Shown: positions 8,358-17,573 of the stretch, in pieces
Layout: every line of letters starts with the position of its first letter
Numbering within the stretch: the first letter of the stretch is position 1
Assembly: GCA_004296455.1 (NCBI GenBank)
Contig: AP018280.1
Span: 5,816,794 to 5,880,793 of the forward strand
Reading direction: 5' to 3'
DNA from: Calothrix sp. NIES-4101
GTDB taxonomy: Bacteria; Cyanobacteriota; Cyanobacteriia; Cyanobacteriales; Nostocaceae
DNA length: 64,000 nucleotides
The notes under the pieces: model-generated
What the model was told of the DNA's origin: nothing
The model's input: the letters and a program-made list of their open reading frames with translations, nothing else
The model's database searches: none
Translations under genes and position numbers: made by a program

Positions 8358-9017
8358 ATGAACGATATAATTAATGATGTTACGAGAGCATTGGGACGTA
8401 TCGATCAACGTTTTTATGAATTGCCTGATATAGCCTTCTCTGGGGGTATCCTCATTGATCGCGATAATATAAAGCAGCTTGAGAAGCGATTTATGATGGA
8501 GTTTTCAAGAAAGTATACTGCTCTAATGAGAGATAACGGCTGTCTTTATAATGGAGTTGAGTATGATTTTGAGATTCCTAAGATGTTTATGTGGGGTAAA
8601 GAAGAAGACTTTGCTATCAGGGAAACATGGGAAAGACTTAACGAGAAGAGGGATATTGACATGATAGAGTATTTTACAATGCTGCCTGATTTTTTGGTAC
8701 ATGCTGGTCAAAATAAGCAAGACGATCAGAGATTAATTATTGAAGCAAAAGTAAATCCGAACACATCAAAAAATGAAGTTTTCAAAGATATTTTTCATAC
8801 ATTTATATATGCAAATAAATATAATTTCCAAAACAACGTTATTTTGCTAATTAATATAGAATTAGCAAAATGGCAGAAGTGGCTATTAGAATATTATAAA
8901 AGTTATTATTTGGGAAACAAAAATAGATGGGAATCAATTTACATTGTGAATAAAAAGAGTTATTCTGCCGAAATTATCGTAGAGACAATTGCTAGTTTTC
9001 TCTTGAATAAAGATTAA
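8358..9017 (+). CDS. Putative PD-(D/E)XK-type nuclease-like protein of unknown function
   Basis: A 219-residue protein that I do not recognise as a named family. Residues 110-131 read LPDFLVHAG, a short spacer, then LIIEAK, which fits the PD-(D/E)XK nuclease core (D111, E129, K131) with hydrophobic strands on each side; a C-terminal strand VILLINIEL also fits. Such folds occur in restriction enzymes, defence nucleases and mobile-element proteins. The ATG at 8358 is preferred over an in-frame TTG at 8337 because AAAGG lies five bases upstream. It is markedly A+T-rich with many Lys, Asn and Ile codons compared with its neighbours, stands alone between the two injection-system blocks, and follows 22-bp tandem repeats, all of which suggest later acquisition. 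The nuclease call is inference from one motif. Confidence 0.55.
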   Translation: MNDIINDVTRALGRIDQRFYELPDIAFSGGILIDRDNIKQLEKRFMMEFSRKYTALMRDNGCLYNGVEYDFEIPKMFMWGKEEDFAIRETWERLNEKRDIDMIEYFTMLPDFLVHAGQNKQDDQRLIIEAKVNPNTSKNEVFKDIFHTFIYANKYNFQNNVILLINIELAKWQKWLLEYYKSYYLGNKNRWESIYIVNKKSYSAEIIVETIASFLLNKD

Positions 9018-9534
9018 TAAATTATTGTTAATAACAGAATCAGAGTAATATTTACTCATTGTGGATGATCATACTGTTACTATTCAATACCTTCGCCAGA
9101 TTTATGAATCAGAACGTAGTATAAACGCTTGTAGAATTAAGGTTTTTTCGTATAAGGCAAACAAGCGCCATAATTTCCAGACTAATTAAAAACTCTGTTC
9201 TGTTATTCCACACCAGATTTTTAGATTAAAAACCTTGATTTATAAGGCCTCTAGGGTCAACGTCTAGCAGACAGATTCAATATTTTATTTAACTGGAAAG
9301 GTTGGCAGCAAAAGCATTTTTGCCAATCATGTTTTTGGCGAAGGTATTGACTATTAGTAGATTATTCCAAGAAATTCAACAGGATTGTATTAGTGGGATA
9401 GGTTCATACACTGTGCGATCGCATTCCATGTCAAATTTAGTTTTTATTCAAACAGTAAAAGCGATCGCATCTTCAAACTATTGCTCTATTTGACTGAATT
9501 GAAGTTAAACCTACAGAAATAGAGTTTTCATCAT
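9018..9534. other. Spacer with no convincing gene
   Basis: Only short frames are present. A 41-codon GTG frame at 9061-9186 lacks a ribosome binding site or recognisable product. The right end carries a HIP1-flanked repeat copy (9415-9486). Confidence 0.5.
9415..9486. repeat. HIP1-flanked repeat, copy downstream of effector 1
   Basis: Begins GCGATCGCATTCCAT and contains a second GCGATCGCATC about 47 bases later. Positions 12029-12098 repeat the same sequence with few differences, each copy lying just past the 3' end of a DUF4157 effector gene. Confidence 0.75.
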
Positions 9535-11835
9535 TTACTGGCTTTGATAAATCACTATTTTCGCCTTTGGATCGGCTTTGTTAATCGCAGTTATTTTATA
9601 CTTAGCTCCCTGTTTATATTTATAGAACGTAGTTGTTTTAAAAGCGCTATCTTTCTCCACTTCTCCCTCAACTGTGTAACTAGTAGTGTCATCTTCAGTT
9701 AAGCCAGCATCACCACCATCGTAATTATGCTTGTTCTTTTTCCACTCCTCCGCACTCTCAGATTCCCTCCCCCAACCTGAAGCCCTCAATCCATCTGGTG
9801 TCCATGCCTCTTGAATCGATCTAATCCATTTACCTACCAATTTTGGATCTCCATCGCTGTAACTCTTTCCATTGCTCTTCGCATAGGTGTCTAAGTCCTT
9901 TTGTTGGGCTACGAAATCTTCGTCTGGCATTACCTCTAAACCAAGCCCTTCAATGAGTGGTTGCAACTTATGACGGTGGGCATCTCCAATGACAAATAGC
10001 CGATCGCCTGAACTTTTTGCCTTCTTGATTGTTTCCAGCATAGAAGCATCACGCAGATAGTCGTCTTCTTTGGCGCGATTTCCAAGTGCAACTTTTGGTT
10101 CGTTTTCGGTGTTCAGTTGTGCTTTAAAGTTATCGATTTTTTTCTGTGTAGTTAGACCTACTTTACTTTTCGCTGCCGTTTCATAGGCAGTGGTTAGCGA
10201 ATCGAGTGTATTTGTGATTTTAAGTTTACTGAAATCAGGTACTTTTTTATCTTGTTCACTAGCTTTAAGTGCTTCTATTGCTTCATCTACAGCAGCTTGA
10301 TTCTCGTTATAGAATTGCTTGAGGGGATGAGAGAAAAATTTCCCACTATAAGATTTAGAGTAAATTAAGGCATGAAGTAGAGATGATAGCAATGCCTTAA
10401 CCAGTGAGTATTCTTCTCCAAGATCGCCTCCGGCTACAACACTCGTTCCGCTAATTGCCTCCCCTGTTTCTTGTTTTTTAACTAACTCTATAACGTCTGC
10501 TACTGCTCTGGCATACTTCGGGAGAGCATGTTCTGCTTCATGTGTTGGTTCATCAGCACCGGCAACTAGCCCTTTCTTCTCAAGACTTTTTTTATTTGAT
10601 TCCTCCACAAGCCCTTGAAGTTCTTCGCTTTTTTCGAGCCTAGTAGCAGAGTGATGGGTAAAACCCTCATAGCGAAATTTTTTGATGTTCGTGGCTTTGA
10701 TAATTTCAGGTGCCTTTGGGTTACCATGATTTTCTCCTAGTACAAGCATAGACTTAGGTAGTCGCACCCATGTCTTATCTGCAAGCTGACCCACACCTTC
10801 AACTGGGCTTCCTGCCGCAAATGTTTCAAATTCCTGTTGATTATTAAACCGCCTAATATCTCCGTCTTCATGAAGTGCTTTATTTTTTGGTTTTTCGAGG
10901 TTAGCAGGTAAATCACAATTGTCCCCAATGTATGCTTTACGCTGTATCGAGGTGACAGCTTTCGCTTCCGTCGTTATCTCTTGATGTTGCTGTAATCTAT
11001 CTTCCGGTTGGGGCGATCGCTGCACAGCCCCACTATTTTGCTGCACGACATGGGTCAATTCATGGGCGATCAACTCCTGTCCCCCACGGCTCCCTGGCTC
11101 ATATGCACCTTGGCGAAAGAACACATCTTGCCCTGTCGTAAAAGCCTTTGCCTGTATCGATTGATTTAACTGGTCGGCCTGGGTATCAGCATGTACCCTT
11201 ACCCCACTAAAATCTGCTCCCATCGCTTGACCCATCGACCGTTGCAAATCTGCATCTAAAGGTTGTCCACCACCCCTTGCGCCATTAATGGAAGATTCCA
11301 AATCTGTTGATGCTTGCCCTCCATGAACTACTTGACTACGTTGCAGCAAAGGTTTCATTTGCAGTTCTTCCTCCTCCGGTACTTCCACGTGCTGGATAGA
11401 ATTTGCCAGAGGTTTCATCTGCAATTCTTCCTCTTCCGGCACTTCCATGCGCTGTACTGTCTCTCCCTGCTTAGAAGACATTGCCTGCGGTTGATTTATG
11501 CGCTGTACTACATCTGCTGCCACGCGATCGGCTTCTTGTTCGTATCTGTCTCCCGGTTCCCCGATAGTTAGCTTAGGTTGAATTACTGACCTCGCGGGAG
11601 GGGAAACCATTAAATTTCCAAAACTGTGACCAAAATCAGAAGCACGATGCCCTTGGCGAGCATCTTTGATGGTATCGCTCTTGGTCTGCAAATTTGGTTG
11701 TGTACCTGGCTCGCTGGAAGCAGCATGAGACTTATTAACTGGCGCGAAAGGTCGAGTTTGCAAAAACTCGGATAGATTTTGTGTTTCAGTTACTGTTATT
11801 GAAGTGTTTGTTTGTAGTTGTTCCGGCTCTGTCAT
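9535..11835 (-). CDS. eCIS effector with DUF4157 domain and TIKI/ChaN-like C-terminal domain
   Basis: A 766-residue protein. The N-terminal ~110 residues are a low-complexity leader that also occurs in the next gene. Two copies of an EVPEEEELQMKPL motif follow, then the DUF4157 domain (about 175-275) with its zinc-protease-like motif HELTH at 258-262. DUF4157 proteins are the commonest cargo-associated family of eCIS loci. The C-terminal ~450 residues are unique to this copy. They contain LVLGENHGN (E368, H370) and, near the end, LFVIGDAHRHKLQPLIEGLG (H620), a pair that resembles the first and last motifs of the TIKI/TraB/ChaN/EreA superfamily; that superfamily includes a domain of Pasteurella toxin. 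This similarity is by eye only. The gene runs against the flanking structural arms and has no clear Shine-Dalgarno. Confidence 0.85.
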   Translation of the reverse strand: MTEPEQLQTNTSITVTETQNLSEFLQTRPFAPVNKSHAASSEPGTQPNLQTKSDTIKDARQGHRASDFGHSFGNLMVSPPARSVIQPKLTIGEPGDRYEQEADRVAADVVQRINQPQAMSSKQGETVQRMEVPEEEELQMKPLANSIQHVEVPEEEELQMKPLLQRSQVVHGGQASTDLESSINGARGGGQPLDADLQRSMGQAMGADFSGVRVHADTQADQLNQSIQAKAFTTGQDVFFRQGAYEPGSRGGQELIAHELTHVVQQNSGAVQRSPQPEDRLQQHQEITTEAKAVTSIQRKAYIGDNCDLPANLEKPKNKALHEDGDIRRFNNQQEFETFAAGSPVEGVGQLADKTWVRLPKSMLVLGENHGNPKAPEIIKATNIKKFRYEGFTHHSATRLEKSEELQGLVEESNKKSLEKKGLVAGADEPTHEAEHALPKYARAVADVIELVKKQETGEAISGTSVVAGGDLGEEYSLVKALLSSLLHALIYSKSYSGKFFSHPLKQFYNENQAAVDEAIEALKASEQDKKVPDFSKLKITNTLDSLTTAYETAAKSKVGLTTQKKIDNFKAQLNTENEPKVALGNRAKEDDYLRDASMLETIKKAKSSGDRLFVIGDAHRHKLQPLIEGLGLEVMPDEDFVAQQKDLDTYAKSNGKSYSDGDPKLVGKWIRSIQEAWTPDGLRASGWGRESESAEEWKKNKHNYDGGDAGLTEDDTTSYTVEGEVEKDSAFKTTTFYKYKQGAKYKITAINKADPKAKIVIYQSQ

Positions 11836-12028
11836 AAAAATTACTGTAATTTAAGGTAAAAATTAATACTTTTAATATAGTGAGGCAATGAGCAATTGAT
11901 AGGTCAGTAATGGTAAGTATTTTGCGATTTATTTTATTTGTTTTCCAGTCGTCTCCCACACAAAAACAGAAAGACGCGAACGACTTACGTCGCGCAAGCT
12001 TCGCATTTCCTCGATTTTTATAGATTAG

Positions 12029-12098
12029 GCGATCGCATTCCATATCAAATGCAGTTTTAATTCAAACCACAAATGCGATCGCATCATAAAAACTATTC
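12029..12098. repeat. HIP1-flanked repeat, copy downstream of effector 2
   Basis: Second copy of the repeat at 9415-9486, beginning GCGATCGCATTCCAT, with GCGATCGCATC at 12076. Its position directly after the stop of the second effector indicates that the gene and its 3' flank were duplicated together. Confidence 0.75.
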
Positions 12099-12099
12099 C

Positions 12100-13305
12100 T
12101 CAAATAAATTTCCCTGTTCCCGAATATTCAGGCGTAGAGTCAGGTACTGGACTACCCATAACCGATGGCTGTTGAGCAGGGTTGGCTACCTGGAATCGCG
12201 CTATAAATGTAGCTCCCTTGAATATCACAGGTTTGCCTCCTGATTGAATCTCATCGTTTACTTTGTTGCTAGTAAGAGTTTTTATCGAGAGCATACCTGT
12301 ACCGGGAATGCTGTATTGTGGTGTGGTATAGGTGCAACCTGGGACTATTACAGATTTCTCATCTCCCGCTACACAAACTTTCTTTCCATTAACTTCATCT
12401 GAACCACTGCCTTTTATGGCACCAGGAGCTACAGTTACCACCGCTGTTCCAAAGACGGGACTGAAGCTTGCAATGCTGCCTTCTGTAAGTGCAGAATCAG
12501 GTATTGAAGTTGCGGGATCAGTTTCTCTTTGAATAACTTTTTGACTTGCCTGGGAATCTACATCAGTTTTTGTATTTTGAAGGGCGCTATGCCGTTGCAC
12601 AGCCCCACTATTTTGCTGCACTACATGCGTCAACTCATGGGCGATTAACTCCTGTCCCCCACGGCTCCCTGGCTCATACGTACCTTGGCGAAAGAACACA
12701 TCCTGTCCTGTCGTAAAAGCTTTTGCTTGTATCGATTGATTTAGCTGGTCAGCCTGAGTATCAGTATGTACCCTTACCCCGCTAAAATCGGCTCCCATTG
12801 CTTGACCCATCGAGCGTTGCAAACCTTTATCTAAAGGTTGTCCACCACCCCTTGCGCCATTAATGGAAGATTCCAAATCTGTTGATGCTTGCCCTCCACC
12901 AATGTCTTCTCGACGTTGTACCAAGGGTTTCATTTGCAGTTCTTCCTCTTCCGGCACTTCCTGACGCTGTACTGTTTTTTCCTGCTTAGGAGACACTGCT
13001 TGTGATTGATTGATGCGCTGTACTACATCTGCTGCCACGCGATCGGCTTCTTGTTCATATTTGTCTCCCGGTTCCCCGATAGTTAACTTGGGCTGAATAA
13101 CTGGTTTTGTAGAAGAGAAAACTGGCAAATTTCCAAAACTATGACCAAAATCAGAAGTGCGATCGCTGCTCTTTGCCTGTAAATTTGTTTGTGTAGTTTG
13201 TTCGTTTGCTGCAAAAGGTCGGGTTTGTAACAAATCAGGCAAATTTTGTGTTGTAGTTACTGCCGCCGTTGAAGGTTTTTTTTGAAGTTGTTCCTGCTCT
13301 GGCAT
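12100..13305 (-). CDS. eCIS effector with DUF4157 domain and a small beta-rich C-terminal domain
   Basis: A 401-residue DUF4157 protein. Its leader, one EVPEEEELQMKPL motif and the DUF4157 domain (HELTH at 223-227) are nearly identical to those of the neighbouring effector. The C-terminal ~120 residues are quite different: a Gly/Val/Thr-rich module with FGTAVVTVAPGA, NGKKVCVAGDEK and YSIPGTGMLSIKTL. This looks beta-rich and recalls small modules found beside spike proteins, but I cannot name the family. The ATG at 13305 is chosen because it aligns with the start of the paralogue; an in-frame ATG at 13353 adds 16 residues with no match. It is probably either a second cargo or a cargo-linked adaptor. 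Confidence 0.83.
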   Translation of the reverse strand: MPEQEQLQKKPSTAAVTTTQNLPDLLQTRPFAANEQTTQTNLQAKSSDRTSDFGHSFGNLPVFSSTKPVIQPKLTIGEPGDKYEQEADRVAADVVQRINQSQAVSPKQEKTVQRQEVPEEEELQMKPLVQRREDIGGGQASTDLESSINGARGGGQPLDKGLQRSMGQAMGADFSGVRVHTDTQADQLNQSIQAKAFTTGQDVFFRQGTYEPGSRGGQELIAHELTHVVQQNSGAVQRHSALQNTKTDVDSQASQKVIQRETDPATSIPDSALTEGSIASFSPVFGTAVVTVAPGAIKGSGSDEVNGKKVCVAGDEKSVIVPGCTYTTPQYSIPGTGMLSIKTLTSNKVNDEIQSGGKPVIFKGATFIARFQVANPAQQPSVMGSPVPDSTPEYSGTGKFI

Positions 13306-13679
13306 AAAATTACGTATTCCAATGTAAAAATTATTATTGCTCCAGTCTGGCACAACTACCGGGTATTGACAGGTTAGTAATGATAAGTATTTTGTGATTA
13401 ATTTTTCTTCATACTTACTTACTATCTGCCAGATTTTTGTTATGTAAAGATGGCTTTAAGTTTAGATTTTCCGAGTTATCTCTGAAAAAATAGCGCAAAT
13501 ATATGAAAATCAGTAATTTTACTATAGTGTAAATACGTAATGCTTTTTATAATTCTCAGTATTTATCTTGATATAGCCGAGTATTTACTGATATCACTCT
13601 TAAGTAAATGTCAGTATACTAGTATCGTTTTTACGGAAATCCTATTAAGGTGCAAATCTTTGAGGAAGCCTAAAATTCT
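13306..13679. promoter_or_regulatory. Divergent spacer between effector 2 and the baseplate arm
   Basis: This 374-bp A+T-rich gap should hold promoters for the leftward effectors and the rightward baseplate genes. A short palindrome AGTATACTAGTAT lies near 13613-13625. No coding frame is supported. Confidence 0.4.
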
Positions 13680-14081
13680 ATGTTAGATACACACCAAGAC
13701 CATTTAGGTCAAGGACTGGCATTTCCCCTAGATGTGACTATGCAAGGGAAGATGCAAATCAGTCCCAAAAATCAAAATATTGAAGAATCTATAGGAATTA
13801 TTTTACGTACCCATTTAGGAGAAAGAGTATACCGACCGGATTTTGGTTCCCGTCTGGGGGAGTTGGCATTTGCACCGATGAATACCCAGACTTTGCTTTT
13901 GGCAAGACTTTATACGCAAGAAGCATTGGAAAAGTGGGAACCTCGCATAGTAGTTGATGGAGTTCGTACTGAAGCCGATCCAGTGCGTGGTCGATTAGAC
14001 CTGATTATTGAATATCATCCCCGAAACAGCCACCAACAGCGCAGTCTTGTTTTTCCATTTTATTTAATGCCAGGAAGTTAA
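13680..14081 (+). CDS. Baseplate wedge protein, gp25/GPW family
   Basis: A 133-residue gp25-like protein, the sheath-initiating baseplate component of contractile tails (Pvc9/Afp9 role). Typical signatures are GLAFPLDVT near the start, the NIEESIGIILRTHLGERVYRPDFGSRL segment (split here across the EPR-equivalent loop), and the closing RGRLDLIIEYHPR strand. The length is standard. It opens the second rightward arm, and the next gene is the baseplate J-like wedge, the normal order. No obvious Shine-Dalgarno is visible before the ATG at 13680. Confidence 0.93.
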   Translation: MLDTHQDHLGQGLAFPLDVTMQGKMQISPKNQNIEESIGIILRTHLGERVYRPDFGSRLGELAFAPMNTQTLLLARLYTQEALEKWEPRIVVDGVRTEADPVRGRLDLIIEYHPRNSHQQRSLVFPFYLMPGS

Positions 14082-14100
14082 AAGGATGTGGAGAATACTC

Positions 14101-14141
14101 ATCTTCCCACACTCCCCACACTCCTCACCCTCCCCCCACCT
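14101..14141 (+). repeat. Pyrimidine-rich repeat before the baseplate J-like gene
   Basis: A tract of CCCACACTCC-type units resembling the pyrimidine half of the element at 5593-5646. It lies directly upstream of the likely start codon at 14148. Confidence 0.5.
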
Positions 14142-14147
14142 TTCCTT

Positions 14148-16346
14148 ATGGACTTCGACTTCCTACCCAAACTACCCAAATCAGATTTAGACGATCGCAC
14201 TTTTAAAGACTTAGTGGAGGAGTGCATTCTCCGTATTCCCCGCTATTGCCCGGAGTGGACTAATTATAACCCTGGTGATCCTGGTATCACGATGGTTGAG
14301 TTGTTTGCTTGGTTGACTGACCAGATGATGCTGCGGTTTAATCAAGTACCACGTCGCAATTTTGTGGTGTTTTTGGAAATGTTGGGGATTCGGCTGTTAG
14401 CTGCTGCTCCTGCAAAAACGGAATTAACTTTTTACTTGAGTGCGACTTTACCTAAAACCTACGAAATTCCCGCAGGTACAGAGGTAGCGACTTTGCGTAC
14501 AGAAACGGTAGAAGCAGTAGTTTTTAGTACTGATGACCCTTTGTTAATTGGCAAACCAAAAATATCTCATTTTCTCACTGGTTTGATAGATGAAACAGAA
14601 CCAAAAATTTTACGCGATCGCTTAACTAATATGTGGACGCAAAGCCAAGATGGTAGTTGGGAAGGACGAGCGCAACCAATTTTTGCAGAGTCACCAGAAG
14701 TGGGAAATTGCTTTTATTTAGTTTTTAATCCTGATGAACCCATTGCTGGTAATGTCTTAGCCGTAAAATTGCGAGGGGAATCTGCTTCCTCAACTGGTAT
14801 AAATCCCGATTCTCCCCCCCGTCGTTGGGAAGCTTGGAATGGTCAATATTGGCAACAAATTTTACTCCAAGAATCTGATGATGGTACTCGCGGTTTTAGC
14901 TTTAGCGATGGTTCGCAGTTGGGGATGAATACGGTTGGTGAAGCTGATGTAGTGCTGCATTTACCGCGAGCATTTCCAATTACTTACTTTGGTAGCTATC
15001 AAGGACGATGGGTGCGTTGCGTTTACGATCGCCAGATTAATGGTAATTCTCGATATACTGCTTCGCCGCAATTACTAGGGATACAAGTACGGTCTATTGG
15101 TGGTACTGTCAGTGCTAGTCATTGTACTTTGGTGCGGGATGAAGTCTTGGGTATTAGCGATGGAAATCCAGGACAAAAGTTTCAATTACAGAATACTTCG
15201 ATTTTGCCACGGCAGGAGGGTGAGTACATTTTAGTGTTACCACCAGCAGGATTACCGGAGATTTGGCAGGAGGTTAATGATTTTGCGGATTCAAAGGCAA
15301 ATGATAAACATTACACCATTGATTCTGTAACTGGAGAGGTGCAATTTGGTTTTCTCATCCGCGAACCGGCTCAAATTCGTTCTCAAGTAGAATTACGGTC
15401 AAAAGTACAAGTTTCTGGTGTAAATACACTACAACTGCAGGATGCTTTGCAAGCCGTCACGGAGATGGAAAGGCAGTATGGAGCAATACCCCCCAAGGGT
15501 TCCCAGATTCGTATGGTCGCATACCGCACTGGTGGAGGACAACAAGGGAATGTACAAAGAGATACATTGCGAATTCCCAAGACGGCAATTCCCTATGTAG
15601 AAAGAGTGACAAATCACATTCCTGCTCGCAATGGTGCAGATGCAGAGTCTTTAGACAATGCAGTCATGCGGGTTCCGAGTATTTTGCGAACACGCGATCG
15701 CGCTGTGACTCCAGAAGATTTTGAAACTTTGGCATTGCAGGCGGGGCGTGGAGCTGTAGCTCGTGTTTATTGCCCACGGCGGATGAATGATAAGACTAAT
15801 AGAGGTGTGGTTGATTTATTGGTTGTTCCCCAAGCAAATATTGAAGGTGTGAATCGAGGAGAAGGTATTCATCCCAGTGAATTTATGCTCAATCCCGCTT
15901 TACAGCAGCACATCTTGAGTTATTTAGATGAAAGACGCTTACTAGGTATAGAGGTAAGATTGAGTGAACCTAAATATGTTGGTGTTTCAGTACAAGCAGA
16001 AGTTGGATTAGAGCCGGAATACAACAATCTCCAAGTCCAACAAACAATTATTCAAAGTTTACAGATAGCTTTATACCGTTTTCTCAATCCCCTGACAGGG
16101 GGAATTGACGGCAAAGGTTGGCAATTCGGAGCTAGTTTATATACCTCAGATATTATCAGTCTGTTTCAGAAAACAACAGGAGTTCGTTTTTTAGGTGCAA
16201 TTCTTTTGTTTGAACTGCATCAGCATGACTCAGGATGGACTCGTTCTTTAGCAACAGGAGGTACTATCAACCCAGGAGAATTCGGATTAATTTGCTCTTG
16301 GAGTGACCACCAATTGCGATCAAACCATGCAATTACCGTGATTTAG
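14148..16346 (+). CDS. Baseplate J-like wedge protein (Pvc12/Afp12-type)
   Basis: A 732-residue baseplate wedge protein. The N-terminus has the eCIS pattern DDRTFKDLVEECILRIPRYCPEWTNYNPGDPGITMVELFAWLTDQM, given here only as a guide (about residues 15-60). The C-terminal part has the baseplate-J core with RTRDRAVTPEDFETLALQ and a YVGVSVQAEV domain. This subunit links the hub to the sheath-initiating ring. A GTG at 14088 with AAAGGA upstream would add 20 residues read from the pyrimidine-rich repeat. The ATG at 14148 is preferred because it gives the usual family start, although it lacks a Shine-Dalgarno. It follows gp25 immediately. Confidence 0.92.
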   Translation: MDFDFLPKLPKSDLDDRTFKDLVEECILRIPRYCPEWTNYNPGDPGITMVELFAWLTDQMMLRFNQVPRRNFVVFLEMLGIRLLAAAPAKTELTFYLSATLPKTYEIPAGTEVATLRTETVEAVVFSTDDPLLIGKPKISHFLTGLIDETEPKILRDRLTNMWTQSQDGSWEGRAQPIFAESPEVGNCFYLVFNPDEPIAGNVLAVKLRGESASSTGINPDSPPRRWEAWNGQYWQQILLQESDDGTRGFSFSDGSQLGMNTVGEADVVLHLPRAFPITYFGSYQGRWVRCVYDRQINGNSRYTASPQLLGIQVRSIGGTVSASHCTLVRDEVLGISDGNPGQKFQLQNTSILPRQEGEYILVLPPAGLPEIWQEVNDFADSKANDKHYTIDSVTGEVQFGFLIREPAQIRSQVELRSKVQVSGVNTLQLQDALQAVTEMERQYGAIPPKGSQIRMVAYRTGGGQQGNVQRDTLRIPKTAIPYVERVTNHIPARNGADAESLDNAVMRVPSILRTRDRAVTPEDFETLALQAGRGAVARVYCPRRMNDKTNRGVVDLLVVPQANIEGVNRGEGIHPSEFMLNPALQQHILSYLDERRLLGIEVRLSEPKYVGVSVQAEVGLEPEYNNLQVQQTIIQSLQIALYRFLNPLTGGIDGKGWQFGASLYTSDIISLFQKTTGVRFLGAILLFELHQHDSGWTRSLATGGTINPGEFGLICSWSDHQLRSNHAITVI

Positions 16347-16414
16347 ATAATTCAGGAGAATAAACACGAAAAATCAAATTCCTCCCCCCATTCCCCTCTT
16401 CCCATTTATGACTT

Positions 16415-17464
16415 ATGACACAATCCCAATCTAGCCAACTGATCGATGTGCGACTGACACCAATGCAGATACCCGATGCAGTACCTTCCAAACAAGGGAC
16501 ACAATCGGGTTATCTAGCAGGAATAAAAACATCTGCGATCGCAAATCGTCAAATTAGCTTGCAATTACATCCTGGAGAAGCAAGTGAAATGGTTGTGCAG
16601 GTGAAGAATTTAGGAAATCGTCCCCTACAGTTGGAGTTACAAGTACAGGGTGATTTTCCGGCAAATTGGTGTCGAATTGGGATGGAAGGATTGGACGTGC
16701 TTCCAGGTACGGAGATGGAAGCGGTGTTATATTTTCAGATATCAAATGATTTTTTTGAATCACCAACAGCACTACAACCCGGAGAAAATCTTAAACTTAA
16801 TTATCAAGGGCATCTTTATGCATATTCAATGGAATCAGACTCTGGAAAAAGACAGGTTGAATGCATTGATTTTAATCTTTATGTGCGTCCAGCAAGTCTT
16901 TATTTAGATTTTCTGCCAGGAATTTATCGAGATGTTGATTTTATTGGCAGATTTCTCAAAATATTTGAACAAAGTTTTGAACCCTGTGTTCATACTATAG
17001 ATAATCTTTGGGCTTATCTCAATCCTTTAACAGCACCAACTGCATTTTTACCATTTCTTTCTTGTTGGGTTGGATGGAAACATTTACCGCAAATTCCACC
17101 AGAGAAAGAACGATATTTAATTAAAAGTGCGATTGAAATATTCCGTTGGCGTGGTACAAGAAGGGGACTACGTTTTTTTCTACATTTAGTGACAGGATTA
17201 CCTTTAGATGAGCATATTTTAAATGAAGAAGAAAAACATATTAGCATTACTGAATCTTTTTCTAGAGGGTTTGTATTTGGAGAAACAGTGATAGGTGAAA
17301 GTAGTATAGTTGGTGGTGGGTGTCCATTTCATTTTACTATTATTCTCCGTCCCCAGCACCAAGATCAAATTGATGAATTTTTAGTTAGAAATATTATTGA
17401 GCAAGAGAAACCAGCATTTTGTACATATGATTTATATATCCAGTCAAACAATGCTGAAAGGTGA
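16415..17464 (+). CDS. Tail protein I-like baseplate protein (TIGR02242-type)
   Basis: A 349-residue protein. The first ~150 residues form a beta-rich Ig-like domain (VVQVKNLGNRPLQLELQV). The C-terminal ~190 residues match the phage tail protein domain found in eCIS baseplates: YLDFLPGIYRD, FLKIFEQSFEPCVHTIDNLW, FLPFLSCWVGW and RYLIKSAIEIFRWRGTRRGL. This domain resembles P2 gpI and contributes to the baseplate periphery. The ATG at 16415 follows another pyrimidine-rich stretch (CCTCCCCCCATTCCCC). It is preceded by the J-like gene at 68 bp. The Ig-like N-terminal extension echoes the two Ig-TM proteins further down the arm and may be where they dock, which is inference. Confidence 0.85.
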   Translation: MTQSQSSQLIDVRLTPMQIPDAVPSKQGTQSGYLAGIKTSAIANRQISLQLHPGEASEMVVQVKNLGNRPLQLELQVQGDFPANWCRIGMEGLDVLPGTEMEAVLYFQISNDFFESPTALQPGENLKLNYQGHLYAYSMESDSGKRQVECIDFNLYVRPASLYLDFLPGIYRDVDFIGRFLKIFEQSFEPCVHTIDNLWAYLNPLTAPTAFLPFLSCWVGWKHLPQIPPEKERYLIKSAIEIFRWRGTRRGLRFFLHLVTGLPLDEHILNEEEKHISITESFSRGFVFGETVIGESSIVGGGCPFHFTIILRPQHQDQIDEFLVRNIIEQEKPAFCTYDLYIQSNNAER

Positions 17465-17573
17465 AAGAGTCAACAAGAAATAAAACAAAAAATAAAATAA
17501 AAAATAAATAATCAAATACACGAATTAAAAGTTTATTCTCCATATTCATCCTTCTTCATTTTTTACCTTATTT

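Noticed and set aside
9061-9493. Short frames that might be small genes
   Set aside because: No ribosome binding site, no recognisable domain, and the second overlaps the HIP1-flanked repeat.
14088-14147. GTG start adding 20 residues to the baseplate J-like protein
   Set aside because: The extra residues come from the C-rich tract and do not match the family start, although the GTG has the better upstream sequence; kept only as an alternative.
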